Shown piece by piece: positions 46,270 through 56,103 of a stretch of 64,000 nt of DNA. The notes beneath the pieces were generated by a model. The model saw only the letters and a list, made by a program, of their open reading frames with translations, ran no database searches and was not told the origin of the DNA. Origin of the DNA: Arsenicicoccus piscis (lineage in GTDB: Bacteria; Actinomycetota; Actinomycetes; Actinomycetales; Dermatophilaceae); the NCBI RefSeq assembly GCF_022568835.1, contig NZ_JAKZHV010000003.1:496001-560000 (forward strand). The letters run 5' to 3'. A program made the position numbers and the translations under genes. The first letter of the stretch is position 1. Each line of letters opens with the position of its first letter.

Positions 46270-49200
46270 CGCTCCTCCCTGATCAGCCGGGGACGCGCCT
46301 CGCGCGCCTGGGCCACTCCCACAGCCACGGCCACGGGTAGGAGCAGCGCCAGGGTCACCAAGACCGCCAGCACCAGCGGCCCGGTGAGGACGGTCGTCAC
46401 CGGAGGGAAGGCCGCGAGCGGCCGGGTGAAGAACGGGACCATCGGCAGCGTGAGCGCGGCACCCAGCCAGCCGGCCAGGGCGCCGATCGCGATGCCGACC
46501 AGCACGAGCACGACCTGCTCGGTGGTCGCCACCCGACGGACGTCGGCCTGGGCCAGGCCGACGACCCGCAGGGCGGCGAGGTCCGCCGTGCGGGTGCGCC
46601 AGGCCGTGTCCACCACCACGACGATGACGAGCGCGGCGACGAGCAGCGCCACCACGGCCACCACCAGGGCCAGCTGCAACCCCCAGGCGGACGCGGACCG
46701 ACCCAGCCGCGCCTGCTGTCGGCGGCCCGCGCCACGTCGCTCACCAGCACGCCGCGGGCGCGCAGTGCGGACGTCGCCGGTCCGGTCATGGCATCGTCCG
46801 CGAGCCAGACCTGCATCGTGCCGGTGGTCGAGAGCGTGCTCGCGCGGGCCTGCAGGGCGGGCAGGCTGACCACTGCGACGGTGGGCAGGGCCTGTGGGCC
46901 GTAGGGCAGGGCCCGCACCTGGTGGAAGCTCATCGAGATCCCGTCCAGACCCACCCCCTGGAACACGCCGTCGGTCTGCGAGCTGGAGTCCCGTAGACCA
47001 GGGCGGGCAGGGCCCCGCCGCGTACGGTCGTCTGCGTGACCAACCGACCGGATCGGGAGGCGATCCGCAGCCCGAGCGCCGTTGGTGAACCGGCGTCGGT
47101 CACCTGGATCTGCTCGGTGAAATTGTCACCGGAGTCGGCACCCGACCCGGGCTGCCACTGCGCGACGCTGCCGATCCGGACCGGTAGCCCACGGTCCACG
47201 TGGACGTCGCGGACGACCAGGGTGCCTTGGCGCAGCGCCGGGTCGTCGTAGCGGTGCTCGATGCCGAGCCCGACCAGGGAGCAAGGCCGGCTGCAGGAGA
47301 TGGGCGTGGTGAGGGTGAACGACTGCGTGGGGCCCACGCCGGCAGTCGGGACCGACCCGAGATCCACGGGGATGGTCTGGCTGCTGGCATCGGCGATCAG
47401 CGCGACGACCCCCAGTCGATCCGTGGTGACGAAGACCGGGCCGTCGCTCGGGTCTGCTCCCGGTGGGGGAGTCGGAGGCGGGCCGGCCGGTGGAGCGGGT
47501 GGGGCCTCGGTGGCGCCCGGCGGGGGCACGGCGCCGATCGCGATCGAGTCGATCGTCACCGACAGCGTGCCGCCCTGGAGGATCATGCCGTCGGACTGGG
47601 AGCCGCCGAGGGCGGTCAGGTCGAAGCGGTCGCGCTCGCGGGGGAGGGCGGCCACGTGGGCGAACCGGTCGGGCTGGACGGCGAGGGTCTTGATCGCGTC
47701 CGCCGCACCCTGCGGCACCAGGGCGACGGCGGGGCGCGGTGCCCACCCGGGTCGGCGGCCTGCACGGCCTCGACGACCGGGCCGACGCGGTGGGCGTCGG
47801 TCGTGAGGACCACCGGTGCGCCGGTCTCGACGGCGGCTCGCTGCTCGCGGTTGAGGTCTCCCGCGACGAGGGCCGCGGCCGAGAACGCGGCGAGCGAGGT
47901 GGCTACGGTCACGATGGCGAGCGTGCGCCGGACCGTGGGACGGCGGGCGATGGCCAGGGCCACCAGCGTCGACCGCACCCGACCGTCGGCGCTGCGGCGG
48001 ACGGCGATCCGCGCGGCCAGGGGGACCATCAGGTGCGCGAGCACCAGGCCCACGGCGACGGCGAGCAGCGTCGGGGCCACCAGGGCAACCGGCCCGGTGA
48101 CGGTGCCGCTCCACACGGTCACCAGCCCGGTGAGGGCGACCGCCACGACGACGGCGTCCCCGATGCCGACCCGCCAGCTGCTCGGGCGGGGGCTGACCCG
48201 CCGCAGCAGGTCCGACACGGGCTGGGCGAGCACCGGTCGCATGACGTAGGCGAGGGTGAGAGCAAGCACCAGCACGGTCGCGAGCAGTGTCGCGACGGCG
48301 GTCCAGGGCAGCTCGGCCGGCACGCCGTCGGGCAGCCAGGTGTGCCGCGCAAGGGTCGTGAGCCCGAACGCCACCAGGCCCCGAGCACGACACCGACGAG
48401 CGTCAGGGTCCCGAGCTCGCGGGCGAGCAGACCGGCCGCCCCGCGCGAGCCGCGTCCGCGCAGCTTGGCCAGGCCCACCTCGGGGCGGCGCTGCTCGACC
48501 AGGGCGGCCGTCACCAGCGCGAACACGACGACGAAGAGGACCACGAGCTGGGCGAGCAGCAGCGGGATGATGACCGCGGCCTGACGGCGTCCCTCGGCGA
48601 GCCGCGCGACCGACTCGTCGAGGTTGGTCGTGACCAGCGGGGTGGGCGTGAGCGTGAGGGCCGCGGTGGAGGTCTGCTCGACCAGCCCGGGGATGCGCAC
48701 GTAGCTGTCGAGGTCCACCTGGTCGGGGCGCAGCTGGCGGGTGAGCGTCAACCAGGCCGACCGCCAGGGCTGGTCGAAGGTCTGCGGGGTGGTCACCCAG
48801 GCGTCGGCGAGCAGCGTGCCGGCGGAGTCGAGGGCGACCAGGCCGGAGCGTTGGTCGAGCTGCAGGCCACCCCAGTGCGCCGGGTCGGGTCGGAACTGAT
48901 AGCTGCCCACGACGACGAACGGCGAGGTGAATGCCTGCTGGGCAGGGGATGCCGGGCTGCACCCCTCCCTGGCGCGGATCTCGGTGCCCGGGCGCCAGCC
49001 GCGCCGCTTCGCATCGGCCTCGGAGACGAGGATCTCGAAGGACGCCTTCGGGCAGCGCCCGGTCGTGAGGGTGAGGGATCGGCAGGTGTCGACGGGCCCG
49101 AGGATGATCGTGCTGAGCGGCGCGCCCGCCACGTCGGTGAGGACGTTGGCGGCCCACATCCCGTCCGGTGGGCCGTAGAGGCCTGCCAGGCCGGGCGGCA

Positions 49201-49433
49201 CCACGGGTGGTCAGGGCGGCCACGGTCGGGCGGGCGAAGCCGTTGCTGGTGCCGCGCACGACCAGGCCCGACGCCGAGCTGGGGGTGTCGGAGAGCTCTA
49301 CCTGCAGCAGGGCCTGCTCCACTGCGCGCTCGTAGAGCGGGGCGAAGATGGCGGCGGCGGTGGCGACGAGCGTGAGCAGGACCAGCACCAGCGCCTGTCC
49401 GCGCCGATAGGTGATGGCGTTCCGTGTGCTCAC
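46266..49433 (-). pseudogene. FtsX-like ABC transporter permease with five frameshifts
   Basis: One permease of about 1055 residues can be followed through six frame segments. It starts at GTG 49433 (MSTRNAITYRRGQALVLVLL) after GAGGGGGG, with an N-terminal membrane span. A frame change near 49205 leads to a large extracytoplasmic domain and FtsX-type spans (LLLAQLVVLFVVVFALVTAA, VEQRRPEVGLAKLRGRG). Further changes lie near 48385, 47750, 46985 and 46705, with a proline-rich linker near 47480-47530 and final spans ending REARPRLIREER. The first change is a +1; the other four are consistent with single-base losses, three in G runs. No in-frame stop occurs inside the correct frames. The stop overlaps the ATPase GTG, so the operon layout is intact. 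Either a recent pseudogene or a poorly resolved stretch of sequence. Confidence 0.8.
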
Positions 49434-49492
49434 GGCCCCCCTCGATGCGGACGATGGCGCGGTACGCGCGGGCTTCGTCGGAGCGAAACCGA

Positions 49493-49522
49493 TTTCGTCC
49501 GGGTAGACCTATGCCGTAGACT
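49493..49522 (+). promoter_or_regulatory. Promoter of infA
   Basis: TTTCGT at 49493-49498 and TAGACT at 49517-49522 with an 18-bp spacer. The leader to infA is about 165 nt. Having its own promoter fits the interruption of the superoperon by the ABC operon. Confidence 0.5.
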
Positions 49523-49686
49523 GGTGCGTCGGCTCACGTGCATCTACCTGCTGGTTTCCCCGCGGCTGGTTCGGAACCAGCAGGATCGTCCACGACGCGA
49601 GCCTGCATCACCAAGTTGCTCTAGCCGCTTGCGGCGCGCCCCCGATCTGGAGGCACGCCGACACGGCCCGACGGAATGTGGAGGAC

Positions 49687-49908
49687 ATGGCCAAGAAGGA
49701 CGGTGTCATCGAGATCGAGGGCACGATCGTGGAAGCACTCCCGAACGCGATGTTCCGGGTGGAGCTCACCAACGGTCACAAGGTGCTCGCTCACATCTCT
49801 GGGAAGATGCGTCAGCACTACATCCGGATCCTCCCCGAGGACCGGGTCGTCGTTGAGCTCAGCCCCTATGACCTGACCCGAGGGCGCATCGTCTTCCGCT
49901 ACCGCTGA
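49687..49908 (+). CDS. infA: Translation initiation factor IF-1
   Basis: 73 residues from ATG 49687 ([20 protein letters not shown]), the canonical start; a GTG at 49678 would add three residues. The OB-fold contains [20 protein letters not shown] and ends [11 protein letters not shown]. It binds the 30S A site during initiation. GGAGG lies only two bases before the ATG, which is close; the GTG start is therefore not excluded. Confidence 0.95.
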   Translation: MAKKDGVIEIEGTIVEALPNAMFRVELTNGHKVLAHISGKMRQHYIRILPEDRVVVELSPYDLTRGRIVFRYR

Positions 49909-50006
49909 CCGGTGCTCGCACCGGACCGGCAACGCTCCCGATCCCGAACCGCTCGCCGTGGCGCCACCGTGCGCCAGGCGGGCCCAGATCCAAGGACTAC
50001 TAGGCA

Positions 50007-50120
50007 ATGAAGGTTCAGCCGAGCGTCAAGAAGATCTGTGACAAGTGCAAGGTGATCCGCCGTCACGGCCGGGTCATGGTCATCTGCGAGAACGCTCGCC
50101 ACAAGCAGCGTCAGGGCTGA
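50007..50120 (+). CDS. rpmJ: 50S ribosomal protein bL36
   Basis: 37 residues: [20 protein letters not shown], then [17 protein letters not shown]. The CxxC, later Cys and His make the zinc-binding form. 98 nt after infA; 189 nt follow before rpsM, with a 16-bp palindrome at 50200. Confidence 0.96.
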   Translation: MKVQPSVKKICDKCKVIRRHGRVMVICENARHKQRQG

Positions 50121-50199
50121 TGGCCCCGCGAGGCGCACGCCTCGCACCTTGCTCGGAGCACAGGCTTCCGCGCATCTGAAGTACCAGCAGGACCCGGCC

Positions 50200-50215
50200 C
50201 CTCACGATCGTGAGG
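50200..50215. promoter_or_regulatory. Perfect 16-bp palindrome upstream of rpsM
   Basis: CCTCACGATCGTGAGG reads the same on both strands and lies 94 nt before the rpsM start, inside an otherwise featureless 189-nt gap. It could be a dimeric regulator site or, in RNA, a short hairpin. Confidence 0.4.
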
Positions 50216-50309
50216 ACGTCACCCTCGGCACGGAGGCCGAGGACCGGAGGCTCGACGCCACCGGAACGGTCTTGCTCCAGACCTCCGCACCTGATCAGGA
50301 GAACGATTC

Positions 50310-50690
50310 ATGGCTCGTCTCGTTGGAGTCGACCTGCCGCGCGAGAAGCGCGTCGAGGTCGCACTGACGTACATCTTCGGCGTCGGTCGCACGACCGCCG
50401 TCAAGACGCTGGAGGCCACCGGCGTCAGCCCGGACACCCGGGTCAAGGACCTCACCGACGAGGACCTCGTCAAGCTGCGTGACTACCTCGAGGGCAACTT
50501 CCGCCTCGAGGGTGACCTGCGCCGCGAGGTTGCTGCCGACATCCGCCGCAAGGTCGAGATCGGCTCGTACCAGGGCCTGCGCCACCGTCGTGGTCTGCCG
50601 GTTCGCGGTCAGCGCACCAAGACCAACGCGCGTACCCGCAAGGGTCCCAAGCGCACCGTCGCCGGCAAGAAGAAGGCCGGAAAGAAGTAA
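50310..50690 (+). CDS. rpsM: 30S ribosomal protein uS13
   Basis: 126 residues after [29 protein letters not shown], the helix-two-turn-helix region and the basic C-terminal tail [20 protein letters not shown] that reaches the P-site tRNA are present. It forms a bridge between subunits. rpsK follows after 136 nt. Confidence 0.97.
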   Translation: MARLVGVDLPREKRVEVALTYIFGVGRTTAVKTLEATGVSPDTRVKDLTDEDLVKLRDYLEGNFRLEGDLRREVAADIRRKVEIGSYQGLRHRRGLPVRGQRTKTNARTRKGPKRTVAGKKKAGKK

Positions 50691-50826
50691 CCCCACTCAC
50701 GGGCACCCACGCTCCACCGCCCGATCACGCAAGTGATCCGTTGGCCCGCAGGTCAGGGACCTGCCCGGTCGTGAGTCGGTTCACTTCACCATCCTCTTCG
50801 AATCAAGCACAGGAGAAACCAGCCAC

Positions 50827-51231
50827 ATGCCTCCCAAGGGCCGTCAGGCCGCGGCGAAGAAGGTCCGCCGCAAGGAGAAGAAGAACGTCGCCCTCGGGCA
50901 CGCTCACATCAAGAGCACGTTCAACAACACGATCGTCTCGATCACCGACCCCACGGGCGCCGTGATCTCGTGGGCCTCTGCCGGCCAGGTCGGCTTCAAG
51001 GGCTCGCGCAAGTCCACGCCGTTCGCCGCGCAGATGGCCGCCGAGGCCGCTGCCCGCCGCGCCATGGAGCACGGCATGAAGAAGGTCGACGTGTTCGTCA
51101 AGGGTCCGGGCTCGGGCCGCGAGACCGCGATCCGCTCGCTCACCGCCGCCGGCCTCGAGGTCGGTGCGATCAGCGACGTGACCCCCACCCCCCACAACGG
51201 CGTGCGCCCGCCCAAGCGCCGTCGCGTCTGA
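50827..51231 (+). CDS. rpsK: 30S ribosomal protein uS11
   Basis: 134 residues: basic N-terminus, then [20 protein letters not shown] and [20 protein letters not shown], ending [18 protein letters not shown]. It forms part of the platform near the E-site codon. AGGAGAA ribosome site; rpsD starts 24 nt later. Confidence 0.97.
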   Translation: MPPKGRQAAAKKVRRKEKKNVALGHAHIKSTFNNTIVSITDPTGAVISWASAGQVGFKGSRKSTPFAAQMAAEAAARRAMEHGMKKVDVFVKGPGSGRETAIRSLTAAGLEVGAISDVTPTPHNGVRPPKRRRV

Positions 51232-51255
51232 GACACGGAAGGAGATAGCTGACTT

Positions 51256-51861
51256 ATGGCTCGTTACACCGGACCCATGAGCAAGAAGTCCCGTCGTCTC
51301 AAGACCGACCTTGTCGGTGGCGACCGGAGCTTCGAGAACCGCCCCTACCCGCCCGGCATGCACGGCCGCGGGCGCATCCAGGAGAAGGAGTACCTCCTCC
51401 AGCTGCGTGAGAAGCAGAAGGCCCGCTACATGTACGGCGTGCTGGAGAAGCAGTTCCGCAACTACTACGAGACGGCCTCGCGTCGTCCCGGCAAGACCGG
51501 CGAGAACCTGCTGCGCATCCTCGAGTCGCGTCTCGACAACGTCGTGTACCGCGCCGGCCTGGCCCGCACCCGTCGTGCGGCCCGCCAGCTCGTCACGCAC
51601 GGCCACTTCCTGGTGAACGGCGTCCGCGTGGACATCCCGTCCTACCAGGTGTCGCAGTACGACATCATCGACGTGCGCCCCAAGTCGGTGAACGCGTTCC
51701 CGATCGAGCTGGCCCGCCAGACCTACGGCGAGCGTCCCGTCCCGGCGTGGATGCAGGTCGTGCCCGGTTCGCTGCGCATCCTGATCCACCAGCTGCCCGT
51801 CCGCGAGCAGATCGACGTGCCCGTCGAAGAGCAGCTGATCGTGGAGCTCTACTCCAAGTAA
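51256..51861 (+). CDS. rpsD: 30S ribosomal protein uS4
   Basis: 201 residues. MARYTGPMSKKSRRLKTDLV begins the cysteine-free form that lacks the N-terminal zinc ribbon. The S4 RNA-binding domain is around RLDNVVYRAGLARTRRAARQ and VTHGHFLVNGVRVDIPSYQV. It nucleates 30S assembly and is a known autoregulator of alpha operons in other bacteria. Confidence 0.97.
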   Translation: MARYTGPMSKKSRRLKTDLVGGDRSFENRPYPPGMHGRGRIQEKEYLLQLREKQKARYMYGVLEKQFRNYYETASRRPGKTGENLLRILESRLDNVVYRAGLARTRRAARQLVTHGHFLVNGVRVDIPSYQVSQYDIIDVRPKSVNAFPIELARQTYGERPVPAWMQVVPGSLRILIHQLPVREQIDVPVEEQLIVELYSK

Positions 51862-51877
51862 GCGGCACCACGACACG

Positions 51878-51913
51878 TGGCGGTGGGCCGGGTCTCGGCC
51901 CGGACCACCGCCA
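51878..51913 (+). terminator. Strong hairpin between rpsD and rpoA
   Basis: TGGCGGTGG (51878-51886) pairs with CCACCGCCA (51905-51913), with an inner CCGGG/CCCGG stem. It lies 16 nt after the rpsD stop. It may partly terminate the ribosomal transcript so that rpoA and rplQ are adjusted separately. GGTCT/AGACC pairs occur in the following 60 nt. Confidence 0.65.
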
Positions 51914-52036
51914 TCGGTCTAAGACCTCGGTCTGCTCCGGTAGACCGTCCGGTCGGGCACGGACAGAGCTGCCCGGCCGCCCCGCAAGGGGATACATGCG
52001 ACGTCATATAGCGGGCGTCCATGGGAAGGAAGAACA

Positions 52037-53053
52037 GTGCTGATCGCACAGCGCCCCGTGCTCTCGGAAGAGGTCATCTCCGAGGCGCGGTCCCGTTTCA
52101 CCATCGAGCCCCTCGAGCCGGGCTTCGGCTACACCCTCGGCAACTCGCTGCGGCGCACGCTGCTGTCGAGCATCCCGGGTGCCGCCGTCACCAGCCTGCG
52201 CATCGACGGCGTCCTGCACGAGTTCTCGACCGTCCCCGGAGTCAAGGAGGACGTCACCGAGTTCATCCTGAACATCAAGGGCCTGGTCGTCTCCTCCGAG
52301 CACGACGAGCCCGTCGTGATGTACCTGCGCAAGCAGGGCCCGGGTGCCGTCACCGCCGGTGACATCACGCCGCCCGCCGGTGTCGAGGTGCACAACCCCG
52401 ACCTGCACATCGCCACGCTCAACGAGAACGGCAAGCTCGAGATGGAGCTCACCGTCGAGCGCGGCCGTGGCTACGTCTCCTCCGCGCAGAACAAGTCCGG
52501 CGAGCAGGAGATCGGCCGCATCCCGGTCGACTCGATCTACTCCCCGGTCCTGGCCGTGACCTACAAGGTCGAGGCGACCCGTGTCGAGCAGCGCACCGAC
52601 TTCGACCGTCTGGTCGTCGACGTGGAGACCAAGAACTCCATGTCCCCCCGTGACGCCATGGCGTCGGCCGGCAAGACGCTGGTCGAGCTGTTCGGCCTGG
52701 CCCGCGAGCTCAACGTCGAGGCCGAGGGCATCGACATGGGCCCGTCGCCGACGGACGCCGCGCTCGCGGCGGACCTGGCGCTGCCGATCGAGGACCTCGA
52801 CCTGACCGTCCGGTCCTACAACTGCCTCAAGCGCGAGGGCATCCACACCGTCGGCGAGCTCGTCGCCCGCAGCGAGGCCGACCTGCTGGACATCCGCAAC
52901 TTCGGCGCCAAGTCGATCGACGAGGTCAAGGCCAAGCTCGTCGGCATGGGCTTGCAGCTCAAGGACAGCCCGCCCGGGTTCGACCCGAGCTCCATCGCCG
53001 AGGCCTACGACGGCTACGACGACGACGCCGCCCTCGAGGACGAGCAGTACTGA
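52037..53053 (+). CDS. rpoA: DNA-directed RNA polymerase subunit alpha
   Basis: 338 residues from GTG 52037 after GGGAAGGAAG. The N-terminal dimerisation domain carries [20 protein letters not shown] and [20 protein letters not shown]. The C-terminal domain (from about residue 245) contains [20 protein letters not shown] and [20 protein letters not shown], which bind UP elements and activators. The tail is acidic. Confidence 0.98.
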   Translation: MLIAQRPVLSEEVISEARSRFTIEPLEPGFGYTLGNSLRRTLLSSIPGAAVTSLRIDGVLHEFSTVPGVKEDVTEFILNIKGLVVSSEHDEPVVMYLRKQGPGAVTAGDITPPAGVEVHNPDLHIATLNENGKLEMELTVERGRGYVSSAQNKSGEQEIGRIPVDSIYSPVLAVTYKVEATRVEQRTDFDRLVVDVETKNSMSPRDAMASAGKTLVELFGLARELNVEAEGIDMGPSPTDAALAADLALPIEDLDLTVRSYNCLKREGIHTVGELVARSEADLLDIRNFGAKSIDEVKAKLVGMGLQLKDSPPGFDPSSIAEAYDGYDDDAALEDEQY

Positions 53054-53143
53054 CCGCCCGCTGGTGGCCCGAGAGGTCGGGCCATCGCGTACTAGAAGTG
53101 ACCAGTGCCGCGGCAGCGGACGGTCGAAGAACAAGGAGACAAC

Positions 53144-53884
53144 ATGCCTACCCCCACCAAGGGTCCGCGGCTCGGCGGAGGTCCGGCCCACGAGCGGCTG
53201 ATCCTCGCCAACCTGGCGACCCAGCTGTTCGCCAACGACAAGATCACGACGACCCAGGCCAAGGCCAAGCGGCTGCGTCCCCTGGCCGAGCGTCTGATCA
53301 CCTTCGCCAAGCGCGGTGACCTGCACGCCCGTCGTCGGGTGCTCACCGTCGTCCGGGACAAGGGCGTCGTGCACCGCCTGTTCGTCGAGATCGCGCCGGA
53401 CATGGCCGACCGTCAGGGCGGCTACACCCGCATCACCAAGATCGGGGCCCGCAAGGGCGACAACGCGCCGATGGCGGTGATCGAGCTCGTCCGCGAGCCG
53501 ATCGCCAAGAAGGCCACCGTCCGCGAGGCCGAGGCCGCCACCCAGCGCGCCGCCAAGGACGCTGCGGTCGTCGCCGACGCCGAGGCCACCGCTGCGGCGC
53601 CGGCCGAGGACTCGGTCGAGACCACCGACGGTGGGTTCGGTCCTGACTCGCACGCCCCGCTCGAGGACGGCTCCGCCCCCGAGGGTTTCCCGGTCAAGGG
53701 CAACAAGGACTCGATGAGGTACCACGACACCGACTCGCGCTGGTACGACCAGACCGTCGCCGAGGTGTGGTTCAAGGACGCCGCTGCCGCCGAGGCCGCG
53801 GGCTTCACCGCCCCCGGCGATGCGTCCACGGACTCCGCCGAGTCCGCCGACGCCGAGGACTCCGAGGACGACGCGAAGGCCTGA
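53144..53884 (+). CDS. rplQ: 50S ribosomal protein bL17 with C-terminal sunset-like domain
   Basis: 246 residues from ATG 53144 after ACAAGGAGA; E. coli bL17 has about 127. The core is residues 1-120: [40 protein letters not shown], and ending [12 protein letters not shown]. Then come an Ala/Glu linker and, at residues 184-224, a compact motif [20 protein letters not shown] and [20 protein letters not shown]. That motif resembles the small 'sunset' domain attached to several actinobacterial proteins such as ArfC-like ones, and more distantly cysteine-bearing YHxPxC domains, but here the cysteines are absent. An acidic tail closes the protein. The extra domain probably lies on the ribosome surface near the tunnel exit (inference). 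Confidence 0.93.
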   Translation: MPTPTKGPRLGGGPAHERLILANLATQLFANDKITTTQAKAKRLRPLAERLITFAKRGDLHARRRVLTVVRDKGVVHRLFVEIAPDMADRQGGYTRITKIGARKGDNAPMAVIELVREPIAKKATVREAEAATQRAAKDAAVVADAEATAAAPAEDSVETTDGGFGPDSHAPLEDGSAPEGFPVKGNKDSMRYHDTDSRWYDQTVAEVWFKDAAAAEAAGFTAPGDASTDSAESADAEDSEDDAKA

Positions 53885-53916
53885 TCGCCTCGCTCGCTCT
53901 CCGAGCTGTCATCCGC

Positions 53917-53948
53917 AGCCCCGTCCCTCCACCTGGAGGGTCGGGGCT
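53917..53948 (+). terminator. Terminator after rplQ
   Basis: AGCCCCG-T-CCCTCC pairs with GGAGGG-T-CGGGGCT around an ACCT loop: 13 pairs with one symmetric T-T mismatch, followed by TCGGCG. It ends the alpha operon. Confidence 0.85.
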
Positions 53949-53997
53949 TCGGCGTCGAGCGCTTCCGCTTGCCGACCCCTCGACCTGAGAGGACGCT

Positions 53998-54873
53998 GTG
54001 CGCATGACGGTTGACGGTGTGTCTGAAACTGTTTCTGAGGCGGGGCAGGTCGAGCGGCGTGCGGTGCTGAGCGGTGCGGTCGTGCTGCTCGGTGGCGCCC
54101 TCGTCGCGGGGGCCGGGCCGGCGAGCGCGGCGGGGCTGACGGTCCGCAGCCAGCTCGACCGCGCGGTGCGGGGTGCGATCGGCTCCCGCACGTCCTCGAC
54201 CGGGCTCGCCCTGGTCGACGCCCGCACCGGCGCCACCTACTCGTTCAACGGCGGCTGGACGAACGAGTGCGGCTCCATCGTCAAGGTCCTCATCGTGGCG
54301 GCCGCCATACGACGGGCGCGCTCGCGCGGCGCCTTCCTCGACGGCACGCAGCAGTCGTGGGCCCGACGCGCGATCGTCGTGAGCGACAACGCTGCCGCCC
54401 ACGCGCTCTACAGGTATGCGGGGGGTTTTGCCGCGATCCGCTCGACCGCGGCCGCGTTCGGGATGGGTGCGACCTCGCGCGCTGCCGCACCGAGCAGCTG
54501 GGGGCGCACCCGGACCTGCGCCACTGATCAGGTAGCCCTCGTGCGGGGCCTGCGCTACGGCACCGGTGCGCTGCGCTCCTCGGACCGGGCGTACCTGCTG
54601 GAGCTCATGCGTCAGGTGACCGGCTCGCAGCGCTGGGGCGTGGGCATCGTCGACACCGATGCGGCGACGACCGCGTGGCTGAAGAACGGGTGGGTGCCGC
54701 TGGCGCCCGACGGCAGCTGGCGGGTCAACTCCGTCGGGCACGTGCGGGGCCACGGTCGGGACTACTCGCTCGCCATCCTCAGCACGCGCAACGGGTCGAT
54801 GGGCAGCGGAGTGGCGCGGGTCGACGCGGTCTCGCGCGCGGTCTACGGGTCGCTGGCACAGCCGCTGCGGTGA
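53998..54873 (+). CDS. Exported serine hydrolase, class A beta-lactamase/PBP-like fold
   Basis: 291 residues from GTG 53998 (an ATG two codons later is possible). The N-terminus has a twin-arginine-type signal: ERRAVLSGAVVLLGG, ending with ASA, so export folded by Tat is likely. Active-site motifs of penicillin-recognising enzymes can be placed: SxxK in CGSIVKVLIV, SDN in VVSDNAAAHAL, and a KxG-type element in WLKNGWVPL. The general-base Glu motif of true class A beta-lactamases is not evident, so a wall-remodelling or D,D-peptidase/esterase role is as likely as resistance. It lies alone between the alpha operon terminator and truA. Confidence 0.75.
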   Translation: MRMTVDGVSETVSEAGQVERRAVLSGAVVLLGGALVAGAGPASAAGLTVRSQLDRAVRGAIGSRTSSTGLALVDARTGATYSFNGGWTNECGSIVKVLIVAAAIRRARSRGAFLDGTQQSWARRAIVVSDNAAAHALYRYAGGFAAIRSTAAAFGMGATSRAAAPSSWGRTRTCATDQVALVRGLRYGTGALRSSDRAYLLELMRQVTGSQRWGVGIVDTDAATTAWLKNGWVPLAPDGSWRVNSVGHVRGHGRDYSLAILSTRNGSMGSGVARVDAVSRAVYGSLAQPLR

Positions 54874-54930
54874 GCTCACGCCCGCCGCGGGTCCGACGGC
54901 ACCGGCGCTCGCGGACAGTAGGCTGACGGG

Positions 54931-55764
54931 ATGCGTCTGCGGGTCGACTTCGGCTATGACGGCACGGACTTCCACGGGTGGGCGGCGCAGCCGGGGCTGC
55001 GCACCGTCGAGGGCGAGCTCGGCGCCGCCTTTACGACGATCCTGCGGGCCGCGGAGCCGGTCAGTCTCACCGTCGCGGGCCGCACCGACGCCGGCGTGCA
55101 CGCCCGCGGCGCCGTGTGTCACCTCGACGTCGCCGACGACCTGCTCGTAGCCCTCCCGGGCCGGTCCGCACGCGACCCGCTGGACGCGGCCCTGACCCGC
55201 CTCGGCGGTGTCCTGCCGCCCGACCTGGTGGTGCGCTCGGTGCAGGAAGCACCACCCGGCTTCGACGCGCGCTTCTCGGCGCTGTCGCGCCGCTACCGCT
55301 ATCGGATCTGCGACGACCGCGCCCGGCTGGACCCGCTGCGCCGCCGCGACACCGTGGTGGTGAAGCGGCCGCTGGACGTGGCCGCCATGGACGAGGCGGC
55401 CCAGCAGCTGCTCGGGCTCGGCGACTTCGCGGCGTTCTGCAAGCGGCGCGAGGGGGCGACCACGATCCGCACGCTGCTCGACCACCGCTGGGAGCGGGAC
55501 GCCGACGGCACGATCGTCGGCACCGTGCGCGCCGACGCGTTCTGCCACTCCATGGTGCGCGCGCTCGTCGGCGCGGTGGTGCCCGTGGGGGAGGGGCGCA
55601 AGCCGGTGAGCTGGCCCCTCGAGGTGATGACGGCTGGTCGGCGCGACCCCGGCGTCGTCGTCATGCCGGCGCACGGGCTGTGCCTGGAGGAGGTCGAGTA
55701 CCCGCCCGACGACGAGCTGGCGCTGCGGGCCGAGGAGGCCCGGGCCGTGCGCACGCTGGGGTAG
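54931..55764 (+). CDS. truA: tRNA pseudouridine(38-40) synthase
   Basis: 277 residues. MRLRVDFGYDGTDFHGWAAQ is the usual start; the catalytic Asp is in VAGRTDAGVHARG (about residue 55). FSALSRRYRYRICDDRA and FCHSMVRALVGAVVPVGEG complete the TruA fold. It converts U38-U40 of the anticodon stem to pseudouridine. truA downstream of rplQ is a conserved actinobacterial order. Confidence 0.95.
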   Translation: MRLRVDFGYDGTDFHGWAAQPGLRTVEGELGAAFTTILRAAEPVSLTVAGRTDAGVHARGAVCHLDVADDLLVALPGRSARDPLDAALTRLGGVLPPDLVVRSVQEAPPGFDARFSALSRRYRYRICDDRARLDPLRRRDTVVVKRPLDVAAMDEAAQQLLGLGDFAAFCKRREGATTIRTLLDHRWERDADGTIVGTVRADAFCHSMVRALVGAVVPVGEGRKPVSWPLEVMTAGRRDPGVVVMPAHGLCLEEVEYPPDDELALRAEEARAVRTLG

Positions 55765-56093
55765 GTGCGGGTGCGTGCTGGCCCGGCGTGGCTCAGGCCT
55801 CTGACGGGAGCGTGTAGCCGTACTGCAGGATCGGGATGAAGATCAACGGCGCGAGCAGCAGGAACACCGCCTGCACCACGTGAGCTCGCGGCCAGCGCCG
55901 CAGGCCCACATAGCCGATCAGCAGCCAGGTCGACACCTGGATGGCCTCCCACCACGTGGGCACCCCGAGCCTCGACACGAGGATCTCGTACGCCGCGTAG
56001 ACCATGGCGGCCACGAACCAGACCTTGGCCAGCAACAGCCAGGGCGGGTCCGTCGTCCACGTCCGGTCATGTCTTCCAGGCCCCTGAGCCGCG

Positions 56094-56103
56094 CGCCCCC
56101 GGA
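56094..56103. repeat. Left target-site duplication of the IS element
   Basis: CGCCCCCGGA here and at 57534-57543 flanks the element directly. IS256-family elements usually duplicate 8-9 bp, so one base of the ten may match by chance. Confidence 0.85.
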
